A stretch of 64,000 nucleotides of DNA from the NCBI RefSeq assembly GCF_023147505.1, contig NZ_JAHXPB010000002.1, positions 434,001-498,000 of the forward strand. The letters run 5' to 3'. The translations under genes were made by a program, and so were the position numbers. The DNA comes from Brevundimonas sp. EYE_349 (GTDB taxonomy: Bacteria; Pseudomonadota; Alphaproteobacteria; Caulobacterales; Caulobacteraceae). This document shows, in pieces, positions 37,776 through 45,428 of the stretch. The notes beneath the pieces were generated by a model. That model worked only from the letters and a program-made list of their open reading frames with translations. It was not told the DNA's origin and made no database searches. Every line of letters begins with the position of its first letter. Position 1 is the first letter of the stretch.

Positions 37776-37806
37776 CGTTGGAGCCCCATCAGCCCAGCAG
37801 AACGCA

Positions 37807-37833
37807 AGACCCTATCGCGGCGCGGAAGGGTCT
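37807..37833 (+). terminator. probable terminator of the rhaM-GH35-esterase operon
   Basis: AGACCCT and AGGGTCT form a 7-bp stem around a 13-base GC-rich loop, about 30 bases after the esterase stop. No strong T run follows. Confidence 0.4.
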
Positions 37834-37913
37834 CCGCCTTCGCCTAGCCTGTACGAACGATGCACGTCGGCTCCCGGCCAAGCCGTCGGCGATCTGTCAT
37901 TGAGAGAAGGAAA

Positions 37914-37959
37914 TGGTGGACGCGACAGGGATTGAACCTGTGACCCCCTCGATGTCAAC
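37914..37959 (-). repeat. tRNA-Val(GAC) 3' fragment, probable attachment site
   Basis: Read leftward, the sequence contains anticodon loop TTGACAT, the 3' strand of the anticodon stem (CGAGG), a full T arm (ACAGG TTCAATC CCTGT), the 3' acceptor strand CGCGTCC and ACCA. The 5' half is missing: no GGACGCG partner occurs in the following 150 bases. A 3' tRNA piece of this size is the usual scar left when an element integrates at a tRNA 3' end. By its orientation the element lies to the right, and the intact tRNA should have been at its far end. Confidence 0.75.
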
Positions 37960-38170
37960 GAACTGCGCTCTGACAGAAATCCAGACGACGATTGAGCAGT
38001 GGAGCCACTTCGTTTGCGGCTGATGTAGCTAGATGCTGCCCTTTTTCATGCGTTTCTGGTTAGTTTCTGGTAAGCGCCGTCATCGGGCAGCGAGGGCGAA
38101 GCGTCATGACGTGACCCCCTGAAACTCCTCCACGAATAGCTAGAGTCCGCCCCTCGAAAGGACGGACAGA

Positions 38171-38437
38171 ATGAAGCGATCACGGTTTACGGAAGAGCAG
38201 ATCATCGGGATCCTGCGCGAGCAGGAGGCCGGTGTTCCGGTGGCGGACCTGTGCAGGAAGCACGGGCTGAGCTCGCCGACCTTCTACAAATGGAAGGCCA
38301 AGTATGGCGGCATGGACGTGTCGGAGGCCCGGCGGCTGAAGGCGCTGGAAGAGGAGAACGCCAAGCTGAAGCGGATGCTGGCGGACTCGATGCTGGACAA
38401 CGTCGCGCTGAAGGATCTGCTGGGAAAAAAGTGGTGA
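38171..38437 (+). CDS. IS3-family transposase OrfA
   Basis: An 88-aa DNA-binding protein: helix-turn-helix ([20 protein letters not shown] ... [21 protein letters not shown]) followed by a leucine-zipper-like coiled coil ([20 protein letters not shown]). The end of the gene contains AAAAAAG (38425-38431), the slippery site for -1 frameshifting that makes the OrfAB transposase. Confidence 0.92.
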   Translation: MKRSRFTEEQIIGILREQEAGVPVADLCRKHGLSSPTFYKWKAKYGGMDVSEARRLKALEEENAKLKRMLADSMLDNVALKDLLGKKW

Positions 38438-39360
38438 CGCCCGCTGCGCATCGAGCGGCGGCGGCGCACCTGCAGTCGGCTTACGGGATGAGCGAACGGC
38501 GGGCCTGCCGGGTGCTGGGCGTGGACCGGACGAGCGTGCGCTATCAGGCGACGCGACCGGACGACGGCGCCCTGCGCGATCGGCTGAAGGCCCTGGCTCA
38601 GGAGCGTCGGCGGTTCGGCTATCGACGTCTGCACGTGATGCTCCGGCGCGAGGGCCATGCGGTCAACAAGAAGCGTGTCCAGCGGATCTACCGCGAGGAG
38701 AAGCTGACGGTGCGTCGGCGCGGCGGGCGCAAACGCGCGATGGGCACAAGGCGGCCGCTGGAGATTCCTCTGGTCGCAAACCAGCGCTGGTCGCTGGACT
38801 TCGTGTCCGACCAGATGACGGACGGGCGGCGCTTCCGCATCCTGACGGTGATCGACAACTGCACCCGCGAGTGCCTCGGGCTCGTCGCCGACACCTCGCT
38901 GTCAGGGCGACGGGTGGCGCGCGAGTTGGACGCCATCATCCTGCGACGCGGGCGACCCGAGACGATCATCAGCGACAACGGCACGGAATACACGTCCAAC
39001 GCCATCCTGGCCTAGGCCGACGACGCCGGTGTGGGCTGGCACTACATCGCGCCGGGCAAGCCTCAGCAGAACGGCTTCAACGAGAGCTTCAACGGCCGTC
39101 TGCGTGACGAGCTGCTGAACGAGACGCTGTTCCGATCCCTGCCGCACGCCCGTGCGGTGCTCGAAACCTGGCGGCGCGACTACAACGAAACCCGGCCGCA
39201 CTCGAAGCTCGGCTGGCTGACGCCGCAGGCCTACGCAGATGCGCTCAGCGGAAAGATCGGCCGGTCCGCTGCGCTGGTTGGAGGCTGCGCTGACCGGCCT
39301 CTTGCCAACCCCACCAACCCCAGTTCAGATCACCAAAGGACTCTCGTTATGGCTGGATGA
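38432..39360 (+). pseudogene. IS3-family transposase OrfB, interrupted by an amber codon
   Basis: The catalytic part in the -1 frame relative to OrfA. It reads [20 protein letters not shown], then the DDE domain: [26 protein letters not shown], and after the break [20 protein letters not shown] with the Glu. A TAG at 39013-39015 replaces the expected Trp codon ([13 protein letters not shown]), separating the second Asp from the Glu. A single G-to-A change explains it. The element cannot make full transposase unless the codon is suppressed. Confidence 0.88.
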
Positions 39361-39373
39361 GAAACGGGGGTCA

Positions 39374-39657
39374 CGTCACGTCGAATAGCCTTGGCGCTCA
39401 TTGTCATTCTCCAGATTGTGATGGTTGCGCGCGATAGGTGCGCGCGATAACGTCAAGGCTGAGCCTTTCGGCTCGCTCTAGCGGGGAGCTAGGGCCGGAG
39501 GTTCCGCAGATGCCCCGGCCAGTCTTCCAAATTTGCCAAGCCGGGCATTGAGGCGATACGGCAGAGCTGTCGCGGCTCATGCCCGAACTGCGTCACGCGG
39601 CCCGGGCGGGGCGAGGGCACATTCGGCCGGGCCGCATCACAGCGATTGGGGGGTGCG
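39374..39657. other. non-coding stretch after the IS
   Basis: No supported gene. The 10-mer GCGCGCGATA occurs twice in tandem-like spacing near 39428-39450. Small hairpins follow (GAGCC TTTC GGCTC, CTAGC GGGGA GCTAG). These could end transcription leaving the IS, but nothing is certain. Confidence 0.3.
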
Positions 39658-39849
39658 ATGGATGACGGTACGCTGGAGCGGCGCGCTATGGGGGCTGAAC
39701 AGCTGGTCGCCGCCAAGATCACCGAGTTCGGGGCGCACTTGACGGCAGGCGACCGAGCAGCGGCCGAGCGAGCGCGGACGGAAGCCCTTGCCGCCCTGGA
39801 GGTTCACTTCGACCTGACCGATCAGTTGATCAGCCAGACGTTCGCGTAG
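39658..39849 (+). CDS. hypothetical protein, 63 aa
   Basis: A short, mostly helical protein (MDDGTLERRAMGAEQLVAAK ... LEVHFDLTDQLISQTFA) with a G-rich stretch just before the ATG. Composition looks protein-like and alanine-rich. I recognise no family. It lies in the decayed island, so it may be cargo or phage-derived. Confidence 0.45.
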   Translation: MDDGTLERRAMGAEQLVAAKITEFGAHLTAGDRAAAERARTEALAALEVHFDLTDQLISQTFA

Positions 39850-39857
39850 ACCTGACT

Positions 39858-40097
39858 TCAGATGATGGGCGCTTCCATCGCAAAGCTTAGATTGGCTTGC
39901 AGACCCGGCAGGAGCGGATCCACAACCGCTGACGACAGCCGCACAGCCGATACCCGATCAGACAAGCGTATCATCGCGATGGGGATGGGCACCGACGGTC
40001 CGCGTTCCAACCAAGCCGACGACCAATAGGTCGGAAAGAGGCCTTCCACCTCTCTAAGCATGTTTTCGGCCGATTGACCGTCCGCATGGTCGTTTGC
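39858..40097 (-). pseudogene. possible remnant ORF
   Basis: A leftward open frame reading GQSAENMLREVEGLFPTYWS and ending LQANLSFAMEAPII. The earliest ATG is at 40061, but the protein-like sequence continues upstream to a stop near 40097, so the original start is missing. The rest of 40098-40170 holds nothing recognisable. Evidence is only composition; no family is recognised. Confidence 0.25.
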
Positions 40098-40170
40098 CTA
40101 CTGCTGTACGTCGTGCTGAACCTGACGTGGTGGTTCTGCACCACGGCTTCGCAGGCGCGGTTGTCGCATT

Positions 40171-41000
40171 CTACTCGATCACCGGCACACCGTCGGCTCT
40201 GGACGGTGGGGGACCATCGGGCCAATGCCACGTCTCTGGCGTCCGCTGCATGGACTGGATGGTCTGACCGGGCACCGCCGGAATGCCGGTGGGGACGGGA
40301 AAGTCCGTTCCAGACGGGACAAGATACAGCGTGAAACGATGTGGCGCGCCGGCGAAGTTGACCTCGACGACGATCTGGCGCCCGTTCCTTCCGGGATCAG
40401 CAGTTGGTCCGCAAAGATGTAGCCCCCGAAGGTGGCTCCGGAGTCGATGGTTGTGGTCTGGAGGACGTTCCGTCCCCACGCCGACATGGCATGGCGTAGT
40501 CGGCTTTCGATTGTGGCGGAGTCCACTGCATAGGAACCGGAAGCCGTGCGGAAGGCGATCTGGCGGCGGGTTCGGTCGGGCAGGCCTTTCGTGTCGAGGT
40601 AGGCCAAATACCCCTCCACACCAGCGTCGATCCAGGCCGCGTTGAGGTCGCGCTGGGCTTTAACGCGCTCTTGATGGCGCAGATAGTTGAAGTCCTGAAC
40701 GTAGAGTGGCGTGCCATCCTCTAGGGATATGCGAACATCTTCGGTGCCGAAATTGATCGGCTGACCTGACGTGTTGAAGGCTGCAAGGGCGAAATACATC
40801 TTCGAGGTCGCGTTGTACCGGACCGGCAGAAGCATCACTGCACCGGCCGGGCCATTCGACACCATCGCGGCGTTGCCGCGCGAGAACCGGACACCGACAT
40901 TGTGATCACCCGTAGGGATCATGCGATATTCTGGCTCGACAGTTGCACAGCCCGCAAGAACCGCGCTCGCCACCAGTGTTGCGAGCAGTTTGGATTTCAT
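40171..41000 (-). pseudogene. lipoprotein, frameshifted near its C-terminus
   Basis: The N-terminus MKSKLLATLVASAVLAGCATVEPEY is a clear lipoprotein signal with lipobox LAGC. The body (VSNGPAGAVMLLPVRYNATS, FNTSGQPINFGTEDVRISLE) is beta-rich. At about 40390 the frame breaks. The continuing frame turns into Arg/Ser-rich nonsense, while the neighbouring frame gives the natural-looking RQIVVEVNFAGAPHRFTLYL and ends PVIE at 40171. One base seems lost. No function is recognised. The ATG overlaps the stop of an upstream 39-aa gene. Confidence 0.7.
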
Positions 41001-41116
41001 CGACGTTTTCCCCGAACGGCGCCGAAGATGCCGATGAGAAGCCCGATGATCGCCCCGACAGGACCGGCAACGAAGAAGCCGACCACTCCGAATATGATGC
41101 CCATCAGGCAACCCAT
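40997..41116 (-). CDS. 39-aa glycine-rich membrane protein
   Basis: A very short gene starting MGCLMGIIFGVVGFFVAG and ending GAVRGKRR. It has one or two closely packed hydrophobic segments with regular glycines (glycine-zipper-like) and a basic tail. Its stop overlaps the lipoprotein start (ATGA), arguing that it is truly translated. It is divergent from the XRE regulator across an 18-bp palindrome. The function is unknown; small toxic or pore-like peptides and envelope-stress peptides look similar, but that is speculation. Confidence 0.6.
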   Translation of the reverse strand: MGCLMGIIFGVVGFFVAGPVGAIIGLLIGIFGAVRGKRR

Positions 41117-41134
41117 TTTGCATCCCCCTTCAGA

Positions 41135-41152
41135 TAGGACATCTATGTCCTA
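41135..41152. promoter_or_regulatory. perfect 18-bp palindromic operator candidate
   Basis: TAGGACATCTATGTCCTA: 8-bp arms with a 2-base centre, between the divergent membrane peptide/lipoprotein genes and the XRE regulator. Its size and placement fit binding by a dimer of the neighbouring small helix-turn-helix protein. Confidence 0.65.
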
Positions 41153-41186
41153 GCGGGGTTACCGCTCCGCTAACACCATCGCACCG

Positions 41187-41411
41187 ATGGAATGGGAGAA
41201 GATCGTCGGCGCGAATATCAGGCGCCTCCGCAAAGAGCGTGGGTTGAGCCAGGAGGCGCTTGCCGGCGACGCAGGCCTCGCGATGCGCCACATCGGCCGG
41301 ATCGAACGTGGCGAGGGCAATCCCACAGTGTCGATGGTCGCTAAGATTGCGACCGTACTCGGCGTTCATCCATCCGCGCTCTACGACGAGATCGCTGCCG
41401 CGAAATTTTGA
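41187..41411 (+). CDS. XRE-family transcriptional regulator
   Basis: A 74-aa single-domain regulator: MEWEKIVGANIRRLRKERGL, SQEALAGDAGLAMRHIGRIE (helix-turn-helix), GNPTVSMVAKIATVLGVHPS. Size and layout resemble Cro/C-type repressors, which bind as dimers. It faces the small membrane protein and lipoprotein across the palindrome at 41135-41152 and probably represses them and itself. Confidence 0.85.
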   Translation: MEWEKIVGANIRRLRKERGLSQEALAGDAGLAMRHIGRIERGEGNPTVSMVAKIATVLGVHPSALYDEIAAAKF

Positions 41412-41443
41412 CAAGTCCTCGGCATATGATCGCGAGGCAAGTA

Positions 41444-41890
41444 TCACTCCGTCAGGGGCTCTTCTCGAAGCCCCTGCGCCACGGCCTCGTCGCACAAACG
41501 GACGATCATCATGTAGATCATTCGATTCTTCAGCCGCCCCATGTCGAATCCCGCCGCCAACGCCAGCGCGGTACGCTTCGTCATACTTGCCGGCAATCGC
41601 TCCTCGCGTGCCGATCCCAGAAAACAGATCGCATCGTGCATCGCTTGTTGTTCGAGTCGTTCGTCATGGGGCAGGCGTTGGAAGGACGGTTTTGCCTCGA
41701 TAGCATCGATGCAAGATCGCCACCCACCGAGCCGCCAGACACGGTTCGCTGCTTCGCGGTTAGCCTCGACGCGAGGGTCACGCTCGGCTGGCGGCAGGTC
41801 ATGAAAGACCATCGATGAGTCGAGCCATTCCGTGGCAGGGTCGATTTCGGCAGCACCAACCGCGTCGTCCAGCAGGCGTTCAAGTTCCAT
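41444..41890 (-). CDS. hypothetical protein, 148 aa
   Basis: A soluble, acidic protein (MELERLLDDAVGAAEIDPAT ... RLCDEAVAQGLREEPLTE) with AGGAAA well placed before the ATG. No signal peptide or motif is recognised. GC content is lower than in the flanking chromosome, consistent with island cargo. A middle part with two Trp and Cys residues (RVWRLGGWRSCIDAIEAKP) gives no family hint. Confidence 0.6.
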   Translation of the reverse strand: MELERLLDDAVGAAEIDPATEWLDSSMVFHDLPPAERDPRVEANREAANRVWRLGGWRSCIDAIEAKPSFQRLPHDERLEQQAMHDAICFLGSAREERLPASMTKRTALALAAGFDMGRLKNRMIYMMIVRLCDEAVAQGLREEPLTE

Positions 41891-41929
41891 AGAGTTTCCT
41901 TTCGTAAGTATGAAATGATGCGGCGTCGT

Positions 41930-42241
41930 TCAGGCTTTGGATGACGAGCGTCCGCCGCGCGTCAGTGCGGCGCCGACATCGGATTGATAGTCAGGCCGGT
42001 GATGTCCGTAGACACGCTCGAGGGTTCGAGGGGTCATACCCAAGTACTGAGCCGCCTTGCGGGTAGGCACATCGGCTTCCATCAGCCAGGTCGCCGCCGT
42101 ATGGCGGTGCCAGTGAGGCGTGACGGTATCGGAAAGACCGGCGTCTTTAACGATGCTCGAATAGGCTGGAGGAACACCAAGAGCGACTCGTCGATCCAGC
42201 TGTTGATGGCGGCTTCCTCGGCGTTCCCACTGGTCGTCGCG
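41930..42241 (-). pseudogene. tyrosine recombinase C-terminal remnant
   Basis: About 103 codons in a frame without a start. They include VALGVPPAYSSIVKDAGLSD, TPHWHRHTAATWLMEADV (HxxR motif), YLGMTPRTLERVYGHHRPDY (GH-like His and nucleophile Tyr). This is the catalytic C-terminus of a phage or island integrase; its N-terminal two thirds are gone. It is separate from the second remnant at 43.3 kb. Confidence 0.75.
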
Positions 42242-42504
42242 TCAATGCCGACAAGCCAACACACCCCTTGGCGAAGGATGGATCCTACTGCTGGTCCGCA
42301 AAGATGACGGGCAAGCAATTCGCGCACGCTCTGGGTGGACGCTTCGGCGAACATCAGCTCACCTTCCATAATTATGGTAAGTTCATCTGGGCTCGGACCG
42401 CGTGCGGCAATGCTCGTCCGCAGCTTGAACAACACGGCTCCTGGCGCCGATGTTGGCAGATTGCCCCGCAGACATGCAGGATGAAAACCTTCAAGATCAG
42501 TCAT
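42082..42504 (-). CDS. hypothetical ORF overlapping the integrase remnant
   Basis: A 140-aa frame starting MTDLEGFHPACLRGNLPTSA with GGGAG upstream of the ATG. Its last 50 codons overlap the integrase remnant in another frame and become Arg/Pro-rich, so the original gene probably ended elsewhere and was joined to the recombinase by a deletion. No family recognised. Confidence 0.4.
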   Translation of the reverse strand: MTDLEGFHPACLRGNLPTSAPGAVLFKLRTSIAARGPSPDELTIIMEGELMFAEASTQSVRELLARHLCGPAVGSILRQGVCWLVGIDATTSGNAEEAAINSWIDESLLVFLQPIRASLKTPVFPIPSRLTGTAIRRRPG

Positions 42505-42598
42505 ACAGCGCTCCCTGTTTGAAGACCCCATAGACAAAGGAGTCACTTTTTGCGTAATGGTCAGAATAAGAGATGTGGTTGATTTGGGGTAGACTGAC

Positions 42599-43258
42599 AT
42601 GGCGCGCCTTCCGGCTCTTATCGATGCACTTGCCGCCGCTGACGGGCGCCCGCGTCGCAGCGTCGATCATGTCGCCCGTGAGGTACGCGAGGCGGGGCTG
42701 ATTCGAACCACCAAGAGGGGTCGCGGCGCGGCCGACATGACTTCGATTGATGCAGCCTACCTTATGCTTGGACTTTATGGTGCCCCGACCCCAGCCGACG
42801 CAAAGGCCGCGGCGCAGGAGTTGGCCAGTTTTAAGAACGTCGTCCCAGGAAGGGTCTATCCAGAACTGGAAGCGATCAGGGCGGCCCCCGATTTGGTGCA
42901 CGCTTTGGCTGCCTTGATCGAACTCGCGCCGCTGGTTGCGGCTCCAACCTCTCTTGCGGACACTTTTATGGAAATGTCTGGAGGGGCGCGCTTCCCCGAG
43001 CTTTTGCCGAAGGGGTGGACAGTCCATCTGACCTTCGAGCGTCCCAATGCTTCCGTATGGCTGGGCTTGGTGCGACCAGACTCGACTGAAGAACATGGAT
43101 ACGATGAGATCATCTTCATCTTCGATGGCGCGAGACCACCCGCCCCGCCGCGCGCGCCCTTCGTGAAGATCAAGACACGAGTCAACGGCGGCGTAATACG
43201 CGCGGTGCATCAAAGCCTGTTCGGCGCCGAACCTGGCTCCCGGTTGGAGAGGCGTTGA
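42599..43258 (+). CDS. hypothetical island protein, 219 aa
   Basis: A soluble protein beginning MARLPALIDALAAADGRPRR with a helical N-terminal part (SVDHVAREVREAGLIRTTKR) that could be DNA-binding, and a mixed C-terminal part (WTVHLTFERPNASVWLGLVR, DEIIFIFDGARP). The length, even codon use and lack of breaks suggest an intact gene. I do not recognise the family. It lies between the two integrase remnants. Confidence 0.6.
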   Translation: MARLPALIDALAAADGRPRRSVDHVAREVREAGLIRTTKRGRGAADMTSIDAAYLMLGLYGAPTPADAKAAAQELASFKNVVPGRVYPELEAIRAAPDLVHALAALIELAPLVAAPTSLADTFMEMSGGARFPELLPKGWTVHLTFERPNASVWLGLVRPDSTEEHGYDEIIFIFDGARPPAPPRAPFVKIKTRVNGGVIRAVHQSLFGAEPGSRLERR

Positions 43259-43310
43259 GCGGTCGCAGCCGCCTTGCCAAAGACGAGCACTTTTGCTTCC
43301 AACACGTCGC

Positions 43311-43700
43311 TTACAGAGATCCATAGGCCGCCACCTCCGCTGGGGTTAGCGGCTGCTCAGCCTTGCGGTGTGTAAGAAGCTGTCGCCGCGCGCCTTCGAT
43401 AAGCATCGTGCCGGAAGTGTTCGCATCCCGCATGGCCTGGCGCCGCCCCATGGCTTGAACAGCCGTCAATTCGTCCTGGGATAGGTAGTGCTCTAGGGTA
43501 GCGTGGATGTGCTTGAGCGAATGCCCGGTGACGGAAGCGATCATGGGCACCGTACAGCCCGCGCGACCGAACTCGACGATCGCCGTATGGCGCAGCGTGC
43601 CTAGCTTCAACTTGCTGTTTTCGTAGCCCGTCGCTCGAGAGCGGATATAGCCAAACCGAGCACTGATTTCCCGCCCGAACGGCTTCCCACCCTCCCCCAG
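43311..43700 (-). pseudogene. second tyrosine recombinase C-terminal remnant
   Basis: Reads KLGTLRHTAIVEFGRAGCTV (catalytic Arg in LRHT), PMIASVTGHSLKHIHATLEH and YLSQDEL with the nucleophile Tyr, then a charged tail. The protein-like sequence starts abruptly at about 43700; beyond that the open frame is antisense to the DUF411 gene. The N-terminal half was lost at this junction. An integrase here, at the right edge, is where an island integrase next to its tRNA would be expected. Confidence 0.75.
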
Positions 43701-43728
43701 CCGTCGCAGCATTCTGTCTGGCGGGCTG

Positions 43729-44151
43729 GTGCTTTGTGGCGTCGTCGTCGGATCCGGAGCGATGGCCCAGACGCGACGAAACATCACGGTCTACAAGACG
43801 CCCTGGTGCGGTTGCTGCGGCCTTTGGGTCGGTCATCTGCGCCAGGCCGGCTGGACGGCCCGTGTCATCGATGTCGAGGACCTCGCCCCCGTCCGGGCGC
43901 GCCACGGGGTGCCGGACAGGCTCGCCTCCTGCCATACCGGCGTCGTCGGCCGCTACGCCATCGAGGGTCATGTGCCGGCCGCCGATATCGATCGGCTGAT
44001 CAGGGAGGCGCCCGCTGGGCGCGCCCTGGTGGTTCCCGGCATGCCCGCCGGCTCGCCTGGGATGGAATCCGCCGGACGTGAGCCCTACGTCTCCCTGCTG
44101 TTGCTCGCCGATGGTCGGACCCGGGTGTACGGCCGTCATAACGGGGGGTGA
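43729..44151 (+). CDS. DUF411 metal-binding protein, 5' end truncated
   Basis: DUF411 proteins are small periplasmic proteins linked to copper handling. The core motif VYKTPWCGCCGLWVGHLRQA is present, with HGVPDRLASCHTGVVGRYAI and the conserved GHVPAADIDRLI. The in-frame sequence continues upstream of the GTG as SRRSILSGGLVLCGVVVG, a twin-arginine signal, but no start codon precedes it before the integrase remnant at about 43700. The gene has therefore probably lost its first codons, and expression is doubtful. Confidence 0.65.
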   Translation: MLCGVVVGSGAMAQTRRNITVYKTPWCGCCGLWVGHLRQAGWTARVIDVEDLAPVRARHGVPDRLASCHTGVVGRYAIEGHVPAADIDRLIREAPAGRALVVPGMPAGSPGMESAGREPYVSLLLLADGRTRVYGRHNGG

Positions 44152-44207
44152 CTTTCGGCGGGTGTGGCCGGGCGACCGGCACTCGGCGCACACCCGGCCG
44201 AAACCGT

Positions 44208-45413
44208 TCAGGCGGCGGGGAGCAGTTCGGTCTCAACCTCCGCGCCCCGGACGAGCATCAGATCGACAGGGCAGCGGTCCGCCATCTCCAGCAACCGGGC
44301 GCGCTGCGTCTCGTCCAGCGCGCCTTCAAGGGTGATGGCGCGTTTGAAGACGTCGGCCGGCGTCTGGTCCCGCCGTTTCGAGTGCACGACGCGAACGGCG
44401 GCCCGTTTCAGCGGCCATCCCTTCCGGGCGGCGTACATACGCATGGTCATCACACTGCAGGCGCCCAGACCCGCCGAAACGAGTTCGAACGGCGATGGAC
44501 CACTGCCCAGGCCGCCCAGGCTCACCGGTTCGTCGGCGAGGAAGGCATGAGGCCCGGCGCGAACCCGGGTCTGATAGGCGCCGCCGCCCGTCTCCTCGAC
44601 GAGGACGCCAGCCAAGTCGCCCTCGTCTCCCGTCAGGTCGGGCTCGAGCGCCGGAAGGTAGCGCGACGCCCAGCAGGCGATGACGCCGGCGACATAGTCG
44701 GCGTCCGTCTGGCGGGTGAGCAGGTGATCGGCGTCGTCCAGGGAAATGAAGCTCTTGGGATGTCTGGCCGCCACGAATATGGCGGAAGCGTTGTCGATGC
44801 TGACGACCTCGTCCAGCGGCGCATGCATCACCAGCAGCGCGCGTTTCAGACGGCTGACGGCATCCAGAGGCGAGTGGGTCCTGACGTCGTCGACGAAGCT
44901 CTGGCCGATCCGGTACGGTCGACCGCCGAGCGTCACCTCGGCCTCCCCTTCGCTTTCGATCCGCTTCAGATCCTCTTCTGACACATGGGTCAGTACATGG
45001 GCCGCGTCGGCGGGCGCCCCTATGGTGGCGATGGCCCGCACCTGGGGCAGATGTTCGGCGGCGGCCAGCACCGCCAGGCCGCCCAGGCTGTGACCGACCA
45101 GAAGATTCGGCGTCATGCCGGCCGCTTCCATGGCTCCGCTGGCCGCGATCAGATCCTGCACGTCGGCGGCGAAGCTCGCGTCAGCGACCTGGCCGTCCCG
45201 ATCACCCGCCCCGGCGAAGTTGAAACGCAGGACGCCTACCCCGCTTCGCGCCAGCGCCCGAGACAGCCGCACCGCGGCCAGACCGTCCTGACCACAGCTG
45301 AAGCAATGCGCGACGATGGCCCAGCCTCGCAGCGTCGCCTGCGGCCGCTCGATCACGCCGACGATCCTGCGCCCGTCCCCCAGTCCGAACTCGAACTCCT
45401 TGTCTCCGCTCAT
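44208..45413 (-). CDS. alpha/beta hydrolase - OsmC fusion protein
   Basis: A two-domain protein of about 401 aa. Residues 1-255 form an alpha/beta hydrolase with VGHSLGGLAVLA (nucleophile Ser), HAPLDEVVS (Asp) and DDADHLL (His). Residues 260-400 form an OsmC/Ohr domain with LGACSVMTMRMYA and MADRCPVDLMLV carrying the two redox Cys. OsmC proteins reduce organic peroxides; the fused hydrolase's substrate is unknown. I prefer the ATG at 45413 because GGAG lies 9 bases upstream; 45428 is possible. Confidence 0.88.
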   Translation of the reverse strand: MSGDKEFEFGLGDGRRIVGVIERPQATLRGWAIVAHCFSCGQDGLAAVRLSRALARSGVGVLRFNFAGAGDRDGQVADASFAADVQDLIAASGAMEAAGMTPNLLVGHSLGGLAVLAAAEHLPQVRAIATIGAPADAAHVLTHVSEEDLKRIESEGEAEVTLGGRPYRIGQSFVDDVRTHSPLDAVSRLKRALLVMHAPLDEVVSIDNASAIFVAARHPKSFISLDDADHLLTRQTDADYVAGVIACWASRYLPALEPDLTGDEGDLAGVLVEETGGGAYQTRVRAGPHAFLADEPVSLGGLGSGPSPFELVSAGLGACSVMTMRMYAARKGWPLKRAAVRVVHSKRRDQTPADVFKRAITLEGALDETQRARLLEMADRCPVDLMLVRGAEVETELLPAA

Positions 45414-45428
45414 TCGCATGTTCTCCAT

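Larger units (their letters stand above)
38112..39373 (+). mobile_element. IS3-family insertion sequence with inactivated orfB
   Basis: About 1.26 kb bounded by TGACCCCC at the left and GGGGGTCA at the right, with imperfect inverted repeats extending about 35 bases inward. It contains orfA and orfB in the -1 frame typical of IS3. The neighbouring bases extend the end symmetry (GACG/CGTC), and I could not find a clean target-site duplication. The GC content and codon use are close to the host's, unlike the lower-GC island DNA to its right. Confidence 0.85.

Noticed and set aside
37914-38060. Complete tRNA-Val gene
   Set aside because: No 5' acceptor strand or D arm is found within the needed distance; only the 3' half is present.
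38100-39385. Target-site duplication flanking the IS
   Set aside because: Flanking bases are inverted rather than directly repeated for every plausible end position.
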